From Actinomadura kijaniata NBRC 14229 (GTDB taxonomy: Bacteria > Actinomycetota > Actinomycetes > Streptosporangiales > Streptosporangiaceae): a DNA stretch of 64,000 bases. The stretch is from assembly GCF_001552175.1 (NCBI RefSeq), contig NZ_BCQR01000013.1, positions 17,485 through 81,484 on the forward strand. The letters run 5' to 3'. Each line of letters opens with the position of its first letter. Within the stretch, counting starts at the first letter, position 1. A program made the translations under genes and the position numbers. This document shows, piece by piece, positions 51,063-59,481 of the stretch. Below the pieces are notes generated by a model that had not been told where the DNA came from, made no database searches, and saw only the letters and a program-made list of their open reading frames with translations.

Positions 51063-51971
51063 ATGAGAGGTCCGGGCAAGGGGGCGCGCAAGATGCCCGG
51101 CGGTGTGCCCACCGCCGTCGTCACCGGCGGAGCCTCGGGGATCGGGGCCGCGATCGCCGCCGGGCTGGTGCGGCGCGGTTGTGCGGTGACCCTCGCCGAC
51201 ATCGACGCCGAAGCGGTCCGGCGCACCGCCGCCGACCTGGGGGCGGACGCGGCCGTGCTGGACGTCGCCGACGCCGACGCCGTGCGGGCCCTGATCCACC
51301 GGGTGCGGGACCGGGGCGGCCGGCTGGACTACGTGTTCAACAACGCCGGGATCTTCGTGGCCGGGCGGGCCGAGACGCTGTCGCTCGAACACTGGGACCG
51401 GGCCCTGGCGGTGAACCTGCACGGCGTCGTCCACGGCGTGCACGCCGCCTATCCGGTGATGGTCGAGCAGGGGCACGGGCAGATCGTCAACGTCGCGTCC
51501 CTGGTGGGCCTCGCGCCGGTGCCGTTCATGCTGCCCTACTCGACCACCAAGCACGCGGTGGTGGGGCTGTCGCTGGCGTTGCGCGCCGAGGCCGCCCGGC
51601 ACGGCGTGCGGGTCAACGTGGTGTGCCCCGGTTTCACCGACACCCCGCTGCTCGAACGCGTCAACGCGGGGCTGGCCCGGACCGGCATGGAGGACGGTTG
51701 GCGGCGGATCGCCCGACGCTTCCAGCTCCGCCTCTACCCGGTCGACCGGCTCGCCGACGACATCCTGGCCGGTGTCGCTCGCGACAAGGCCGTCATCGTC
51801 GCCCCCAGACGGGCGAGGCTGCTGTGGCATCTGTACCGGCTGGCTCCGGCGGCGACGGTGCGCGTCACCGCGCGGAGCCGCGGCCTGCTGCCTTCCGGCG
51901 GTCCACGCGAACACGTGACGCGGACCGGCGACAAGGCCGTTCCGCCGAGAGCCTCGGCGCCCCCACGCTGA
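51063..51971 (+). CDS. SDR family oxidoreductase
   Basis: About 302 residues. The cofactor loop is VTGGASGIGAAIAAGL, the NAG motif FNNAGIFVAG, the catalytic Ser in VNVASLVGLAPV, and YxxxK in YSTTKHAVVGL. The C-terminal extension is basic (RRARLLWHLYRL). ATG 51063 is chosen, but ATG 51093, with AAGGGGG 8 bases before, is equally plausible. The last 4 bases overlap a frame that carries an unrelated gene fragment, so the normal 3' end may have been joined to foreign DNA. The substrate is unknown. Confidence 0.87.
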   Translation: MRGPGKGARKMPGGVPTAVVTGGASGIGAAIAAGLVRRGCAVTLADIDAEAVRRTAADLGADAAVLDVADADAVRALIHRVRDRGGRLDYVFNNAGIFVAGRAETLSLEHWDRALAVNLHGVVHGVHAAYPVMVEQGHGQIVNVASLVGLAPVPFMLPYSTTKHAVVGLSLALRAEAARHGVRVNVVCPGFTDTPLLERVNAGLARTGMEDGWRRIARRFQLRLYPVDRLADDILAGVARDKAVIVAPRRARLLWHLYRLAPAATVRVTARSRGLLPSGGPREHVTRTGDKAVPPRASAPPR

Positions 51972-52174
51972 CCGCCGTGGTCCGGTGGTACGACGCCCAG
52001 GGCGGTCATCTGGGCACCACCACGGTGCTGCCCGCTCCCGGTCAGATCCTCGGCTACAACCCCGGCGACGCGCTGCCGACCGGCGTCGCCACCTCCGGCC
52101 CGCTGTCCGGCAGCCGCGTCCAGGGCTCCGCCACGCCCACCAGCGACGTCAGCCGCTGCGCCACCTTCTCCTGA
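51968..52174 (+). pseudogene. 3' fragment of a lost gene
   Basis: In the frame one base off the SDR gene, 68 codons with strong coding bias run to a stop at 52172-52174: VVRWYDAQGGHLGTTTVLPA, then GQILGYNPGDALPTGVATSG, ending SDVSRCATFS. It looks like the C-terminal end of a secreted or surface protein. No start or upstream part exists, because the DNA before it is the SDR gene in another frame. It is probably the stub of a gene truncated by a deletion or insertion that brought the SDR gene next to it. Confidence 0.5.
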
Positions 52175-52273
52175 ACCTCTCCGCCGCCCGGCCGCAGGCT
52201 GCCTTGACCGGCCAGGACGCTGACGTCGGCACGCGGACGCGGACACGTCCACCCCGCGTGGGAGCCGCTTCGA

Positions 52274-53599
52274 TCAGTCGGCGTAGGTGAGCTCGGCCCT
52301 GGTGATGGACGAGCCGTTCACCGTGAAGGCGTAGTAGGCGTCGAAACCCCCGCTGCCGCCAGGGGCGAAGCGCACCAGGAGGCGCTGGTGGCCGGGCCGG
52401 TTCTCCGCGACCCTGGTGACGGTCAGCCTTCCGCCGATGACCTCGTTCTCGGCCCAGGCGCGGATCGCGGCGCGGCCCGTGAACCGCCGCCCGACGTCGA
52501 TGAGCTCCGCGTCGGCGGCGAACGCTCCCGCCAGCGCGTCGAGGTTCCGGTCGTTGACCGCGCCGACGTAGGCGCTCACCGGCGCCAGCAGCCCGTTCGT
52601 CCCGTCCCGCGCCTCGTCCGAGCAGGCGGCGGGCGTCTTCGCGGGATCCTCGGCGGCCAGTTCCCGCGCGACGGCCCTGACGTTCTCCTGCGCGATGGTC
52701 GAAAGGTCCGCGACCGGCGGGTGGCCGGGGTGGGTGCGCTCCATCTCGGCGATGATCGACCTCTGTTCGCCGGAGGTGACGGTCCTGCCCCCGGCGGAGC
52801 CCGGGGCGACGGCCGGGCGGACGAGCCCGCGGAACCGCTGGAGGTACCGGCGCTGCTCGTCGATCAGCGCCCGGGCCGGGCCCGGGGCTCCGTGACCCGG
52901 GTACATCGTCCCGGCCGCGGAGAAACGCCGGCCCAGCCGGTCGAGGTTCTGGAGCCAGCCGCAGCTGTTCCCCTCGATCAGCGCGGGCGTGACCTTGCTG
53001 CCCGCCAGGTCGCCGGAGAAGAGGTCACCGGTGTCGGCGCGGTGGTAGACGGTCGCGGTGTCGGACTCGCCCTCGGCGAACGTGGCGGTCACGAGGCGGA
53101 GACCGCCGACCTGCAGCGGCGCGCCGTCCTCGAAGACGCGGTCGGCGTAGGTGACCTTGGCGGGAAAGCCGGGATTCGCCGAGCGGGCCAGCGGATAGAA
53201 GCGCCGTCCGTCCTCCCGCATCGCCTTGTCGGTCGCCCTGGACGCGTGGATCGGAGCCCGGGGGAACGCCTCGGCGAAGGCGCCCGCACCACCCACATGG
53301 TCGGGATGGGAGTGGGTCAGCAGGATGGCGGCGACGGGCCGGCCGGTCTTCCTGATCTCCGCTATCGCCTTCCGGGCGTCGGCCGGTGTGCGCGAGGTGT
53401 CGACGAGGACCAGGCCTTCCGGCGCCTGGATCCAGTAGACGTTGACCGAGCCCGGGTTGGGCGAGGCGAAGCGTCCCGGTTGCGCCGCCTTCGCCGCCGG
53501 CGGCTTGGATCCCTCGTCGTTCGAACAGCCCCCCATCGGTGCCATCGCGCACATGGCGGCGGAGCCCGCGGCGATGAGGCGCCGCAATCGCTGGTTCAT
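52274..53599 (-). CDS. Metallo-beta-lactamase-fold lipoprotein with SnoaL-like domain
   Basis: 441 residues. The signal ends in a lipobox (APMGGC), so it is a lipoprotein. The MBL domain (residues about 45-235) carries HSHPDH, the GDLFSGDLAGSK Asp and the final PGHGAPG His, giving a dinuclear metal site. Residues about 330-440 form a nuclear transport factor 2/SnoaL-like domain (VSAYVGAVNDRNLDALAGAF, RFTGRAAIRAWAENEV). The fusion of an MBL hydrolase with a SnoaL-like domain is unusual. The substrate is unknown; extracytoplasmic detoxification is possible. Confidence 0.85.
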   Translation of the reverse strand: MNQRLRRLIAAGSAAMCAMAPMGGCSNDEGSKPPAAKAAQPGRFASPNPGSVNVYWIQAPEGLVLVDTSRTPADARKAIAEIRKTGRPVAAILLTHSHPDHVGGAGAFAEAFPRAPIHASRATDKAMREDGRRFYPLARSANPGFPAKVTYADRVFEDGAPLQVGGLRLVTATFAEGESDTATVYHRADTGDLFSGDLAGSKVTPALIEGNSCGWLQNLDRLGRRFSAAGTMYPGHGAPGPARALIDEQRRYLQRFRGLVRPAVAPGSAGGRTVTSGEQRSIIAEMERTHPGHPPVADLSTIAQENVRAVARELAAEDPAKTPAACSDEARDGTNGLLAPVSAYVGAVNDRNLDALAGAFAADAELIDVGRRFTGRAAIRAWAENEVIGGRLTVTRVAENRPGHQRLLVRFAPGGSGGFDAYYAFTVNGSSITRAELTYAD

Positions 53600-53624
53600 C
53601 TGGAGCCTTCGTGGAACTCGGGGT

Positions 53625-54443
53625 TCAGCGGAAGTCGTCCGCGTGGGCCTGTGCCCACTGCTTGAAGGTGCGGGGCGGACGCCCGGTCACCTTCTCCACG
53701 GTGGGGTGGATCCGGGACTCGTCCAGGGTCCCGTCGCCGTAGAAGCTGAAGAACGCGTGGATGTACTCCTCCGGTACGCGTCCGGTCATGTCGGCCCGGG
53801 CCTCCTCGTCCGTGAGGGCGTGGAAGCGCAGGTCGCGGTGGAGCACCTCGGCCAGGATGGCCAGGCGCTGGGCGGGCAGGAGCCGCTCCGGGCCGCTCAA
53901 CTCGTGGACGCGCTCCTCGTGTCCCGGATCGAGCAGGGCCCGGACGGCGACGGCGGCGATGTCATGGGGATCGACGGAGGCGAGGGGCACGTCACCGAAG
54001 GCGTCCCTGACCACGTCGCCCTCGCGCAACTGCGGAAGCCAGCGCAGGGCGTTGGACATAAACGCGTTGGGACGCAGGAACGTCCACGCCAGCCCGGACG
54101 CGCGGACCGCCGTCTCGGAGGCGATCATGAATTCGGAGATGGCGTTGCGCGTGTCGGCGGCGACGGCGGCCGGGCTCGACAACAGCACCACCCGTTCCAC
54201 CCCCGCCCGCAGCATCCGGGCGAGCAGGCCGGGCATGTCGCGGTAGCCGGGCAGCAGGAACACCCCACGGACGCCGTCGAGGGCGGCGGCGAGCGACTCC
54301 GGCTCGTTCAGGTCGCCGACCGCCTGCTCGGCCGGCAGGTCGGCGGGTCGGCGCACCAGCGCGCGGACCGGCTGCCCGGCGCGGACGAGCTCCCGGACGA
54401 CCTCGCCGCCGACGTTCCCGGTGGCCCCGGTGACAAGGATCAT
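53625..54443 (-). CDS. NmrA-like NAD(P)-binding protein
   Basis: 272 residues of the atypical SDR/NmrA family: MILVTGATGNVGGEVVRELV, GQPVRALVRRP, AVGDLNEPESLAAALDGVRG and VVLLSSPAAV. NAD(P)-dependent reductase or redox-sensing roles are known in the family. The catalytic Tyr is not obvious, as is common for NmrA members. ATG 54443 overlaps the alpha/beta hydrolase stop by 4 bases, so the two are co-translated. Confidence 0.9.
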   Translation of the reverse strand: MILVTGATGNVGGEVVRELVRAGQPVRALVRRPADLPAEQAVGDLNEPESLAAALDGVRGVFLLPGYRDMPGLLARMLRAGVERVVLLSSPAAVAADTRNAISEFMIASETAVRASGLAWTFLRPNAFMSNALRWLPQLREGDVVRDAFGDVPLASVDPHDIAAVAVRALLDPGHEERVHELSGPERLLPAQRLAILAEVLHRDLRFHALTDEEARADMTGRVPEEYIHAFFSFYGDGTLDESRIHPTVEKVTGRPPRTFKQWAQAHADDFR

Positions 54444-55327
54444 CGCAGGGTCCGTCCGAAGTGCAGGGCCACGGTGTCCGCCGCGAGCGTGACCTGCGGG
54501 TCCTGGTCGTAGAAGTCGAACTGGACGCCCTCGGTCCAGAGGATGTCCTTGGGACCGGCGAGCCCGGCGTGGAACCGGCGGACGCCGTCGGGGATGGCGG
54601 CGTCCTCGCTGTGGACGAGCAGCGTGGGCTGGTTGATCAGCGGGGCCAGGGCGATGGAGTCGTAGGTGAGCCAGCCCTCCCAGGCCATCACGGCGAAGCG
54701 GTTCGGCCAGGCGGGGATGCCGCCACGGTCCGGGTTGAGGTAGAAGTCGATGTCGTAGGGCATGGCCGCGCGCGTGTCGGTGGCGCTGACCACCGGGACG
54801 TAGTCGACCTCGCCGGTCTCCTCGAACCGGGCGCGGGCGTCCCGGGCGACCGCGATCCTCTGGGCGACCGCGTCCGCGCCCCCGTACGCGTCCTCGCAGA
54901 CGGCGGCGTCGTGCAGCCACGGCGCGACCAGGGCGAGGGAGCCGACGCGGGGGTCGTGGGCGGCGTTGTCGGCCATGTACATCGCGGCGGCGCAGATCCC
55001 CAGGGCGCCCAGCCGGTCGGCGTCGACCGACGGGTGGGCGGCCAGGAACGTCACCGCGTGGTGGATGTCGCGGACCTTGCGGGCGGGGTCCTCCACGTCG
55101 CGCGGTTCGCCCTCGGACTCGCCGAAGCCGGTGAAGTCGAACGACAGGGCGGCGTAGCCCCGGTCGGCCAGCCGCTCGGCGTACCGGTCGGCCATCAGCT
55201 CCTTGACGCTGGTCCAGGTCCCGGCCACCACGATCCCCGGAGCCGGGGCCCCGGTGTCGGGCAGGAACAGGTTGCCGGTCAGGGTGGCCTCACCGCTGGG
55301 GAAGGTGACCTTCTGCTGGGTCGTCAC
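54440..55327 (-). CDS. Alpha/beta hydrolase with cysteine in the nucleophile elbow
   Basis: 295 residues of the dienelactone-hydrolase/YcjY-like group: VTFPSGEATLTGNLFLPD, VVAGTWTSVKELMADRYAER and ALSFDFTGFGESEGEPRD. The nucleophile elbow is LGALGICAAAMYM, in which Cys stands where Ser is usual. The Asp in LLVHSEDAAIPDG and an imperfect His region (FYDQDPQVTLAADTVALHFG) complete it. GTG 55327 follows GAGAGGA. It is co-translated with NmrA. The enzymatic substrate is unknown. Confidence 0.85.
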   Translation of the reverse strand: MTTQQKVTFPSGEATLTGNLFLPDTGAPAPGIVVAGTWTSVKELMADRYAERLADRGYAALSFDFTGFGESEGEPRDVEDPARKVRDIHHAVTFLAAHPSVDADRLGALGICAAAMYMADNAAHDPRVGSLALVAPWLHDAAVCEDAYGGADAVAQRIAVARDARARFEETGEVDYVPVVSATDTRAAMPYDIDFYLNPDRGGIPAWPNRFAVMAWEGWLTYDSIALAPLINQPTLLVHSEDAAIPDGVRRFHAGLAGPKDILWTEGVQFDFYDQDPQVTLAADTVALHFGRTLR

Positions 55328-55367
55328 GAACGGTCCTCTCTCGTTGATCGGTCGGCGCGGGTGATGG

Positions 55368-55394
55368 CCTGGCGGCGAGTGCCTCACCGCCAGG
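55368..55394 (-). terminator. Hairpin between SnoaL and hydrolase genes
   Basis: CCTGGCGG (55368-55375) and CCGCCAGG (55387-55394) are perfect 8-base arms with an 11-base loop, about 100 bases after the SnoaL gene stop and 40 before the hydrolase start. It may end or attenuate transcription of the SnoaL gene. Confidence 0.5.
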
Positions 55395-55492
55395 CGCGAG
55401 GCTCGCGAAGGGGCTCCGGCGATCGCTTCACACGACGGGGCTGGAGCGGGCCCGTCGCGACGCGGTCGGCAGGACGAGGCCGTGCCGCCGGA

Positions 55493-55984
55493 TCATCCGG
55501 TCGCCGCCGCCAACGCCATCAGTTCCTTGTTGCCGTCGGCCCAGGCCGCCGTCATCACGACGCCGCTGATCCTCCACGCGCCGCCGACGCGGACCAGGTC
55601 GAACCGGTAGGTGCCGCCGAGCGTCCACAGCGGTGCCCCGAACGGGTCCGCCAGCCGATGGGTGGCCTGGAACGACGCGGTGCACACGGCGGCGTCCCCG
55701 TCGAGGGTCACCAGGTGGTTGGTGACCAGGTGCTGGGTGGCGTCGAATCCGCCCAGCACCCGGGACCAGGCGTCCACGATCAGCTCCGGCGACAGCACGG
55801 CCGGTTCGCCGCCGTTCAGGCTCGTGTAGTCCAGCCGCACCTCGTCGGCGAACACGGCCTTGAGCGCCTCCCACTCGCGTTGGTCGGCGTGCCACGCCAT
55901 GCGCGTGCACGCCTCGACCACGGCCTGGCGATCCATGAGTTGAGCTATGTCCGCTCCGGGGGCGGGGTGGCCGGTCGTGCTCAC
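55493..55984 (-). CDS. SnoaL-like / nuclear transport factor 2-fold protein
   Basis: 163 residues starting at GTG 55984 after AGGAGAGG. It has the NTF2-like fold: DRQAVVEACTRMAWHADQRE, WEALKAVFADEVRLDYTSLN, QHLVTNHLVTLDGDAAVCTA and GAPLWTLGGTYRFDLVRVGG. The family includes polyketide cyclases, steroid isomerases and ligand-binding proteins. Divergent from a LysR gene, it is probably that regulator's target along with the downstream hydrolase-NmrA pair. The reaction is not determined. Confidence 0.88.
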   Translation of the reverse strand: MSTTGHPAPGADIAQLMDRQAVVEACTRMAWHADQREWEALKAVFADEVRLDYTSLNGGEPAVLSPELIVDAWSRVLGGFDATQHLVTNHLVTLDGDAAVCTASFQATHRLADPFGAPLWTLGGTYRFDLVRVGGAWRISGVVMTAAWADGNKELMALAAATG

Positions 55985-56198
55985 TGAGCCTCTCCTGTCT
56001 TGGCGTCGCTTTCGGTTCCATGGCCTCCGGGACCAGGCCGCATCCGCCTCGGCCGTTCCGCGAGGGGAGAGTCGGGGCCTGCGCCGGAGCCACAGGGCGG
56101 GCGGCACGGGACGGTTCCGGCGGGGCCTGGGCCCGGCACCGCGACGTTCCGGCCGACGGGAAGATTCTGGCCGCGGCGGCGTCGCCAGGGGAAACAAC

Positions 56199-56225
56199 GA
56201 TCCGCTGTGCCGAGCACAGCGGATC
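56199..56225. promoter_or_regulatory. Perfect LysR-type palindrome GATCCGCTGTG/CACAGCGGATC
   Basis: GATCCGCTGTG (56199-56209) is exactly inverted as CACAGCGGATC (56215-56225) around a 5-base centre, 12 bases before the LysR ATG at 56238. It also lies upstream of the divergent SnoaL gene. It is the likely binding site for the LysR product, acting as autoregulator and activator. Confidence 0.75.
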
Positions 56226-56237
56226 GCTGTGGCCACT

Positions 56238-57167
56238 ATGGTGTTCGCCGTGAGCGACATCGACCTTCGGCACCTGCGTTCGTTTCTGGCCGTGGCGCGG
56301 GAGCGGTCCATCACCGGCGCCGGTGCGGTGCTCCACCTGACGCAGCAGGCGGTGTCGACGCACGTGCGGCATTTGGAACGTTCCCTGGGGGTGGCCCTGC
56401 TGGTGCGCACCTCGCGCGGTGTCCTGCTCACCCCCGCCGGGGAGGAGCTCGCCGCCGGTGGCGCGACCGTCGTCGACGACGTCGCCCGCCTGGCCGAACG
56501 GGTACGCGCCGTGGCCGACGCCCAGGCCGGGACCCTGCGCCTGGCCTGCTGTCCCGCCGCCACCTCCCTGTTCGCCGTCGACGTGGCCGATGTCCTCGAA
56601 CAGGCGGTTCCCGGCCTGCGGGTGGTGTTGAGCGGGGCGCGCGACCCCAGGGACGAGCTCCGGCTTCTCGGCGACGGGCACGCGGACGCCTCCTTCATGT
56701 GGCTGCCGATCGGTGACGTCGGGCTGCACCATGCGGTCGTGCGCAGCGACCCCCGCGCCGTGGTGCTGTCCGCCCGCCACCCCCTCGCCGACCGCCCGAC
56801 CGTGACCCTCGCCGATCTCGCCGACGACCCGGTCGTGCGTCCCGACGTCCTCACGTCTCCGGAGGCCGAGCGGTTCTGGCTCGCGGACCCGCGGCCCGAC
56901 GGCTCTGCCGCGCCACGCGGCCCGCTCGTTCCCCTCGTGGAGGACTGCCTGCTGGAAGTCGGCCGCGGTCGTGGCGTCTGGCTGGCCCCGCAACCGCTGG
57001 AGACGGTGATGCCCCCCGGCAACCTGCGCTGGATCCCGGTCACCGACGCGGAGCGCTTCGACCTGGCCGTGGTGTGGTCCGACCGCGCCCCCCAACCCCT
57101 GATCACGCGCCTGGTCGCCGAAGTCCGCGCCCTCACCGGCCACGACCAGCGACTCCACGCCGCGTGA
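56238..57167 (+). CDS. LysR family transcriptional regulator
   Basis: 309 residues. The helix-turn-helix is LRHLRSFLAVARERSITGAG, AVLHLTQQAVSTHVRHLERS. The effector domain starts at about residue 95 (AGTLRLACCPAATSLFAVDV). ATG 56238 has no ribosome-binding site; GTG 56250 is an alternative. The perfect palindrome ends only 12 bases upstream, implying autoregulation. It is divergent from the SnoaL gene. Confidence 0.93.
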   Translation: MVFAVSDIDLRHLRSFLAVARERSITGAGAVLHLTQQAVSTHVRHLERSLGVALLVRTSRGVLLTPAGEELAAGGATVVDDVARLAERVRAVADAQAGTLRLACCPAATSLFAVDVADVLEQAVPGLRVVLSGARDPRDELRLLGDGHADASFMWLPIGDVGLHHAVVRSDPRAVVLSARHPLADRPTVTLADLADDPVVRPDVLTSPEAERFWLADPRPDGSAAPRGPLVPLVEDCLLEVGRGRGVWLAPQPLETVMPPGNLRWIPVTDAERFDLAVVWSDRAPQPLITRLVAEVRALTGHDQRLHAA

Positions 57168-57168
57168 A

Positions 57169-57192
57169 CCCGCGGCGCCCAGGACCCGCGGG
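57169..57192 (+). terminator. Possible terminator after the LysR gene
   Basis: CCCGCGG (57169-57175) and CCGCGGG (57186-57192) are perfect 7-base arms with a 10-base loop, immediately after the stop. Moderate support. Confidence 0.45.
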
Positions 57193-57240
57193 ACGGATGG
57201 TGAGGTGCGCGCGCCCTGAACCAGGGTCGTGGGACCCGGC

Positions 57241-57831
57241 CTAGAGCCGGTCCATCGCCTCGTCCAGCTCGGCGAAGAACTTGTCGATGGCGGTCATGTC
57301 GAGGCCGGGCGAGGTGATCGTGAAGCTGGGGCGGATCGTGATCCCGCCCGAGGAGGCCCCCGCGCGGACGGCGGGGCCGCGGTTCTCGAGGCCCGCGATG
57401 ATCCGGTCGATGAGGGCGTCGACCTCCCGCGGGCTGTAGCCCCGCGTGGCGACCGGGACCTTGGTGCTGCGGATCTTCCGTACGAGCCGCGCCTGCGGGG
57501 TACGGGCCGCGACCCGCGACCGGCGCCGGTCGCGCATCCGCGCCCTCGGGACGGACAGGCGCTCGCTCACGCGGCCGCCGACCAGCAGGAGCGCGCCACC
57601 CGACGTGAGGGCCCCGCCGACCAGCAGCATTCCGGACGCCACGGTCGAGGCGTTTCGCTTGCTCTCCTCGTAGCTCCGGGGTCCCGACTTGCGGCTGGAG
57701 CAGTAGTCGCCGGGGCTCATCCGCTCGAAACCGCACCGGGGCTCTTCCGCGTCCTTGGCCACGACCAGCCAGAGCAGCAGCACGGCTGCCCCGATGGCCA
57801 TCATCCAGGCGCCCGACCTGACCATGCCCAC
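57241..57831 (-). CDS. Membrane protein with DivIVA-like motif
   Basis: 196 residues: hydrophobic segments at about residues 8-25 (WMMAIGAAVLLLWLVVA) and 66-88 (ASGMLLVGGALTSGGALLLV), then a cytoplasmic part. In that part, ATRGYSPREVDALIDRIIAG resembles the short DivIVA/GpsB-type helix signature (GYxxxEVDxFLD). A second Cys-containing loop (RCGFERMSPGDYCSSRK) lies between the helices. Function unknown; septum or cell-wall association is a weak possibility. Confidence 0.6.
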   Translation of the reverse strand: MGMVRSGAWMMAIGAAVLLLWLVVAKDAEEPRCGFERMSPGDYCSSRKSGPRSYEESKRNASTVASGMLLVGGALTSGGALLLVGGRVSERLSVPRARMRDRRRSRVAARTPQARLVRKIRSTKVPVATRGYSPREVDALIDRIIAGLENRGPAVRAGASSGGITIRPSFTITSPGLDMTAIDKFFAELDEAMDRL

Positions 57832-58203
57832 CCCCTTGTAGGAACAAGATCGTACATTTGGGGTGTCCGGAGGAGAAGACCCGACCGCGCCCCCGGTGGC
57901 TCGTCACCCGGAGCGTGGTGAGGGCGGGACGATGGGCGGCCACGTGACCGCCGTCGGCACCGACGACGCCAAGACCATGGGCCGGGCCGAGCTGCGGTTC
58001 GGAGCGGGCCGCGGCTCCCAGCACGCGGTCATCGGCCTGATCGGCCCCGGCATCATCAGCAACGGCGTCGCCCATCGCGGTTCCGCCTCCAGCGTGGGGG
58101 AGCGGAGCCACGTCATCGTCGAGTCGGCGCCGGCCGCGCCGCCCGCGTCCACCCGTTCACTGGCGACCCGCTCGTCAACGATCCGCCCCGTCGTCCAGGG
58201 GGA
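57832..58203. other. Gene-poor stretch
   Basis: About 370 bases. A plus-strand frame from 57863 (with HAVIGLIGPGIISNGVAHRG) looks weakly coding but has no recognisable family or good start. I leave it uncalled. Confidence 0.3.
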
Positions 58204-58755
58204 TCATGCGGTGTTCGCCGGGCGGCAGCGGCGTACGTAGTAGGCGTAGGTCAGTGCCAGCGTCAGCGGCCCCCACAGGCCGATCGGACTGATGCAGATC
58301 TTCGCCAGCGCCTCCCACCAGCCGTTCCGGTAGCCCACTCCGTCGAGGGCGCCGATCCAGGTGAGCGCCATCATCACCGTGACGGCGGTCATGACCAGCC
58401 CGCCGATCGCCGCCGGGACGATCGCCGCCGCCGGATGGATGCGCCTGCCGCCGAGGAGGGGGATCCAGGCGGGGACGACCTCGCCCCACCCCCGGACCAG
58501 CCCGATGCACAGCAACGCCGCCACCTCGGTGAGCACGCTGAGGCCGAAGACGTAGGGAACGCTGATCCACAGCGGCGCCGTGGTCGCGCCGTCGTCGACC
58601 TGGCCCATCTCGAAGTGGAAGGCGAACGGCAGCCGCCACAGGCACGAGGGCAGCAGAAGCAGCGGGATCGCGTAGGCGGTGCGCAGCGCCCAGCGCGGGA
58701 CGGGCCGCTGGGTGTCACTGACCGAGGGGGCCGCATGCATCAGTTTGATCGCCAT
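58204..58755 (-). CDS. Multi-spanning membrane protein
   Basis: About 183 residues. ATG 58755 follows GGAGAGGGTGGG. Four hydrophobic segments are visible (AIPLLLLPSCLWRLPFAF, VPYVFGLSVLTEVAALLCIG, AAAIVPAAIGGLVMTAVTVM and ISPIGLWGPLTLALTYAYY). The 5' extension of the frame overlaps other material and is not used. Function unknown. Confidence 0.7.
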   Translation of the reverse strand: MAIKLMHAAPSVSDTQRPVPRWALRTAYAIPLLLLPSCLWRLPFAFHFEMGQVDDGATTAPLWISVPYVFGLSVLTEVAALLCIGLVRGWGEVVPAWIPLLGGRRIHPAAAIVPAAIGGLVMTAVTVMMALTWIGALDGVGYRNGWWEALAKICISPIGLWGPLTLALTYAYYVRRCRPANTA

Positions 58756-58909
58756 GGCCCCCACCCTCTCCGACCTGCCGGAACTGCTGATCACCCGCTC
58801 GGGCGAACCGGCTCCCCCGCAGGAGTGACCTGCCGGCCGGGCCGACGATCGGCATGCACCGCGCGAGCCGCCATCAGCCAAGGCTTGCCCGCGTCTTCAA
58901 CGATCCTCG

Positions 58910-58995
58910 TCGGAGCCGGGGTGATGGGCGTCGGGATCGTCCACGCCGCCGCGTTCGGGGGGAGCCGCTGCCTGGTGTGGGGGCAGCGCCCGCAA
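58910..58995 (+). pseudogene. Possible Rossmann-type (3-hydroxyacyl-CoA dehydrogenase-like) fragment
   Basis: In one phase this segment reads ILVGAGVMGVGIVHAAAFGG, similar to the N-terminal GxGxMGxGI loop of 3-hydroxyacyl-CoA dehydrogenases. It then runs into the ccr remnant in another phase. It is too short to be sure, but it fits a mosaic of broken genes. Confidence 0.35.
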
Positions 58996-59290
58996 CCTGT
59001 CGGCAGCTGGTGTCGCGGAACGGCGCGGCGATGAAGCTGGGCGACCTCGTGCTGATCTGGGGGCGCGACGGGCGGGCTGGGCTCGTACGCGACCCAATAC
59101 GCGCTCGCCGGCGGCGCCATCCCGATCTGCGTCGTCTCCTCCGCCGAGAAGGCCGAGCCGTGCCGGAGGACGGGCGCGGAACCGGTCATCGACCGGCGCG
59201 CGGAGGACCACCGGTTCTGGAAGGACCCCGACATCGTGTTCGAGCATCCGGGACGAGAGACCTTCGACGCATCGGCATACGTGACGCCGA
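58996..59290 (+). pseudogene. Crotonyl-CoA carboxylase/reductase remnant with frameshift
   Basis: The segment encodes CRQLVSRNGAAMKLGDLVLI, then WG. After removal of one G in a run of five (about 59057-59061) the frame continues ATGGLGSYATQYALAGGAIP, ICVVSSAEKAEPCRRTGAEP, VIDRRAEDHRFWKDPDIVFE and HPGRETFDASAYVT. This is the central cofactor-domain sequence of crotonyl-CoA carboxylase/reductase of the ethylmalonyl-CoA pathway, about 100 codons out of roughly 450. Both ends are broken, so the gene is not functional. Confidence 0.85.
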
Positions 59291-59481
59291 CCTGGGGGTG
59301 GAGGACACCGGACTACGCCCCCGCCTGCTGCCCGGACTCCACCGATTCCGCGCCAACGACCAACCCGACAGCCGCGACAAGTGAGCGTCGGCGATCGGAT
59401 GGTGTGGGGAATCCGGTCGGGTCTCAGAGCGCGCCGGAGGAACGGCACTCCCAATGGCGGAAGTCACCGGTCCGGCGCCAG

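Noticed and set aside
55493..58111. A minus-strand open frame of 872 codons
   Set aside because: Only its last 163 codons (the SnoaL-like gene) are coding. The rest is antisense to the LysR gene or out of frame with the membrane protein gene.
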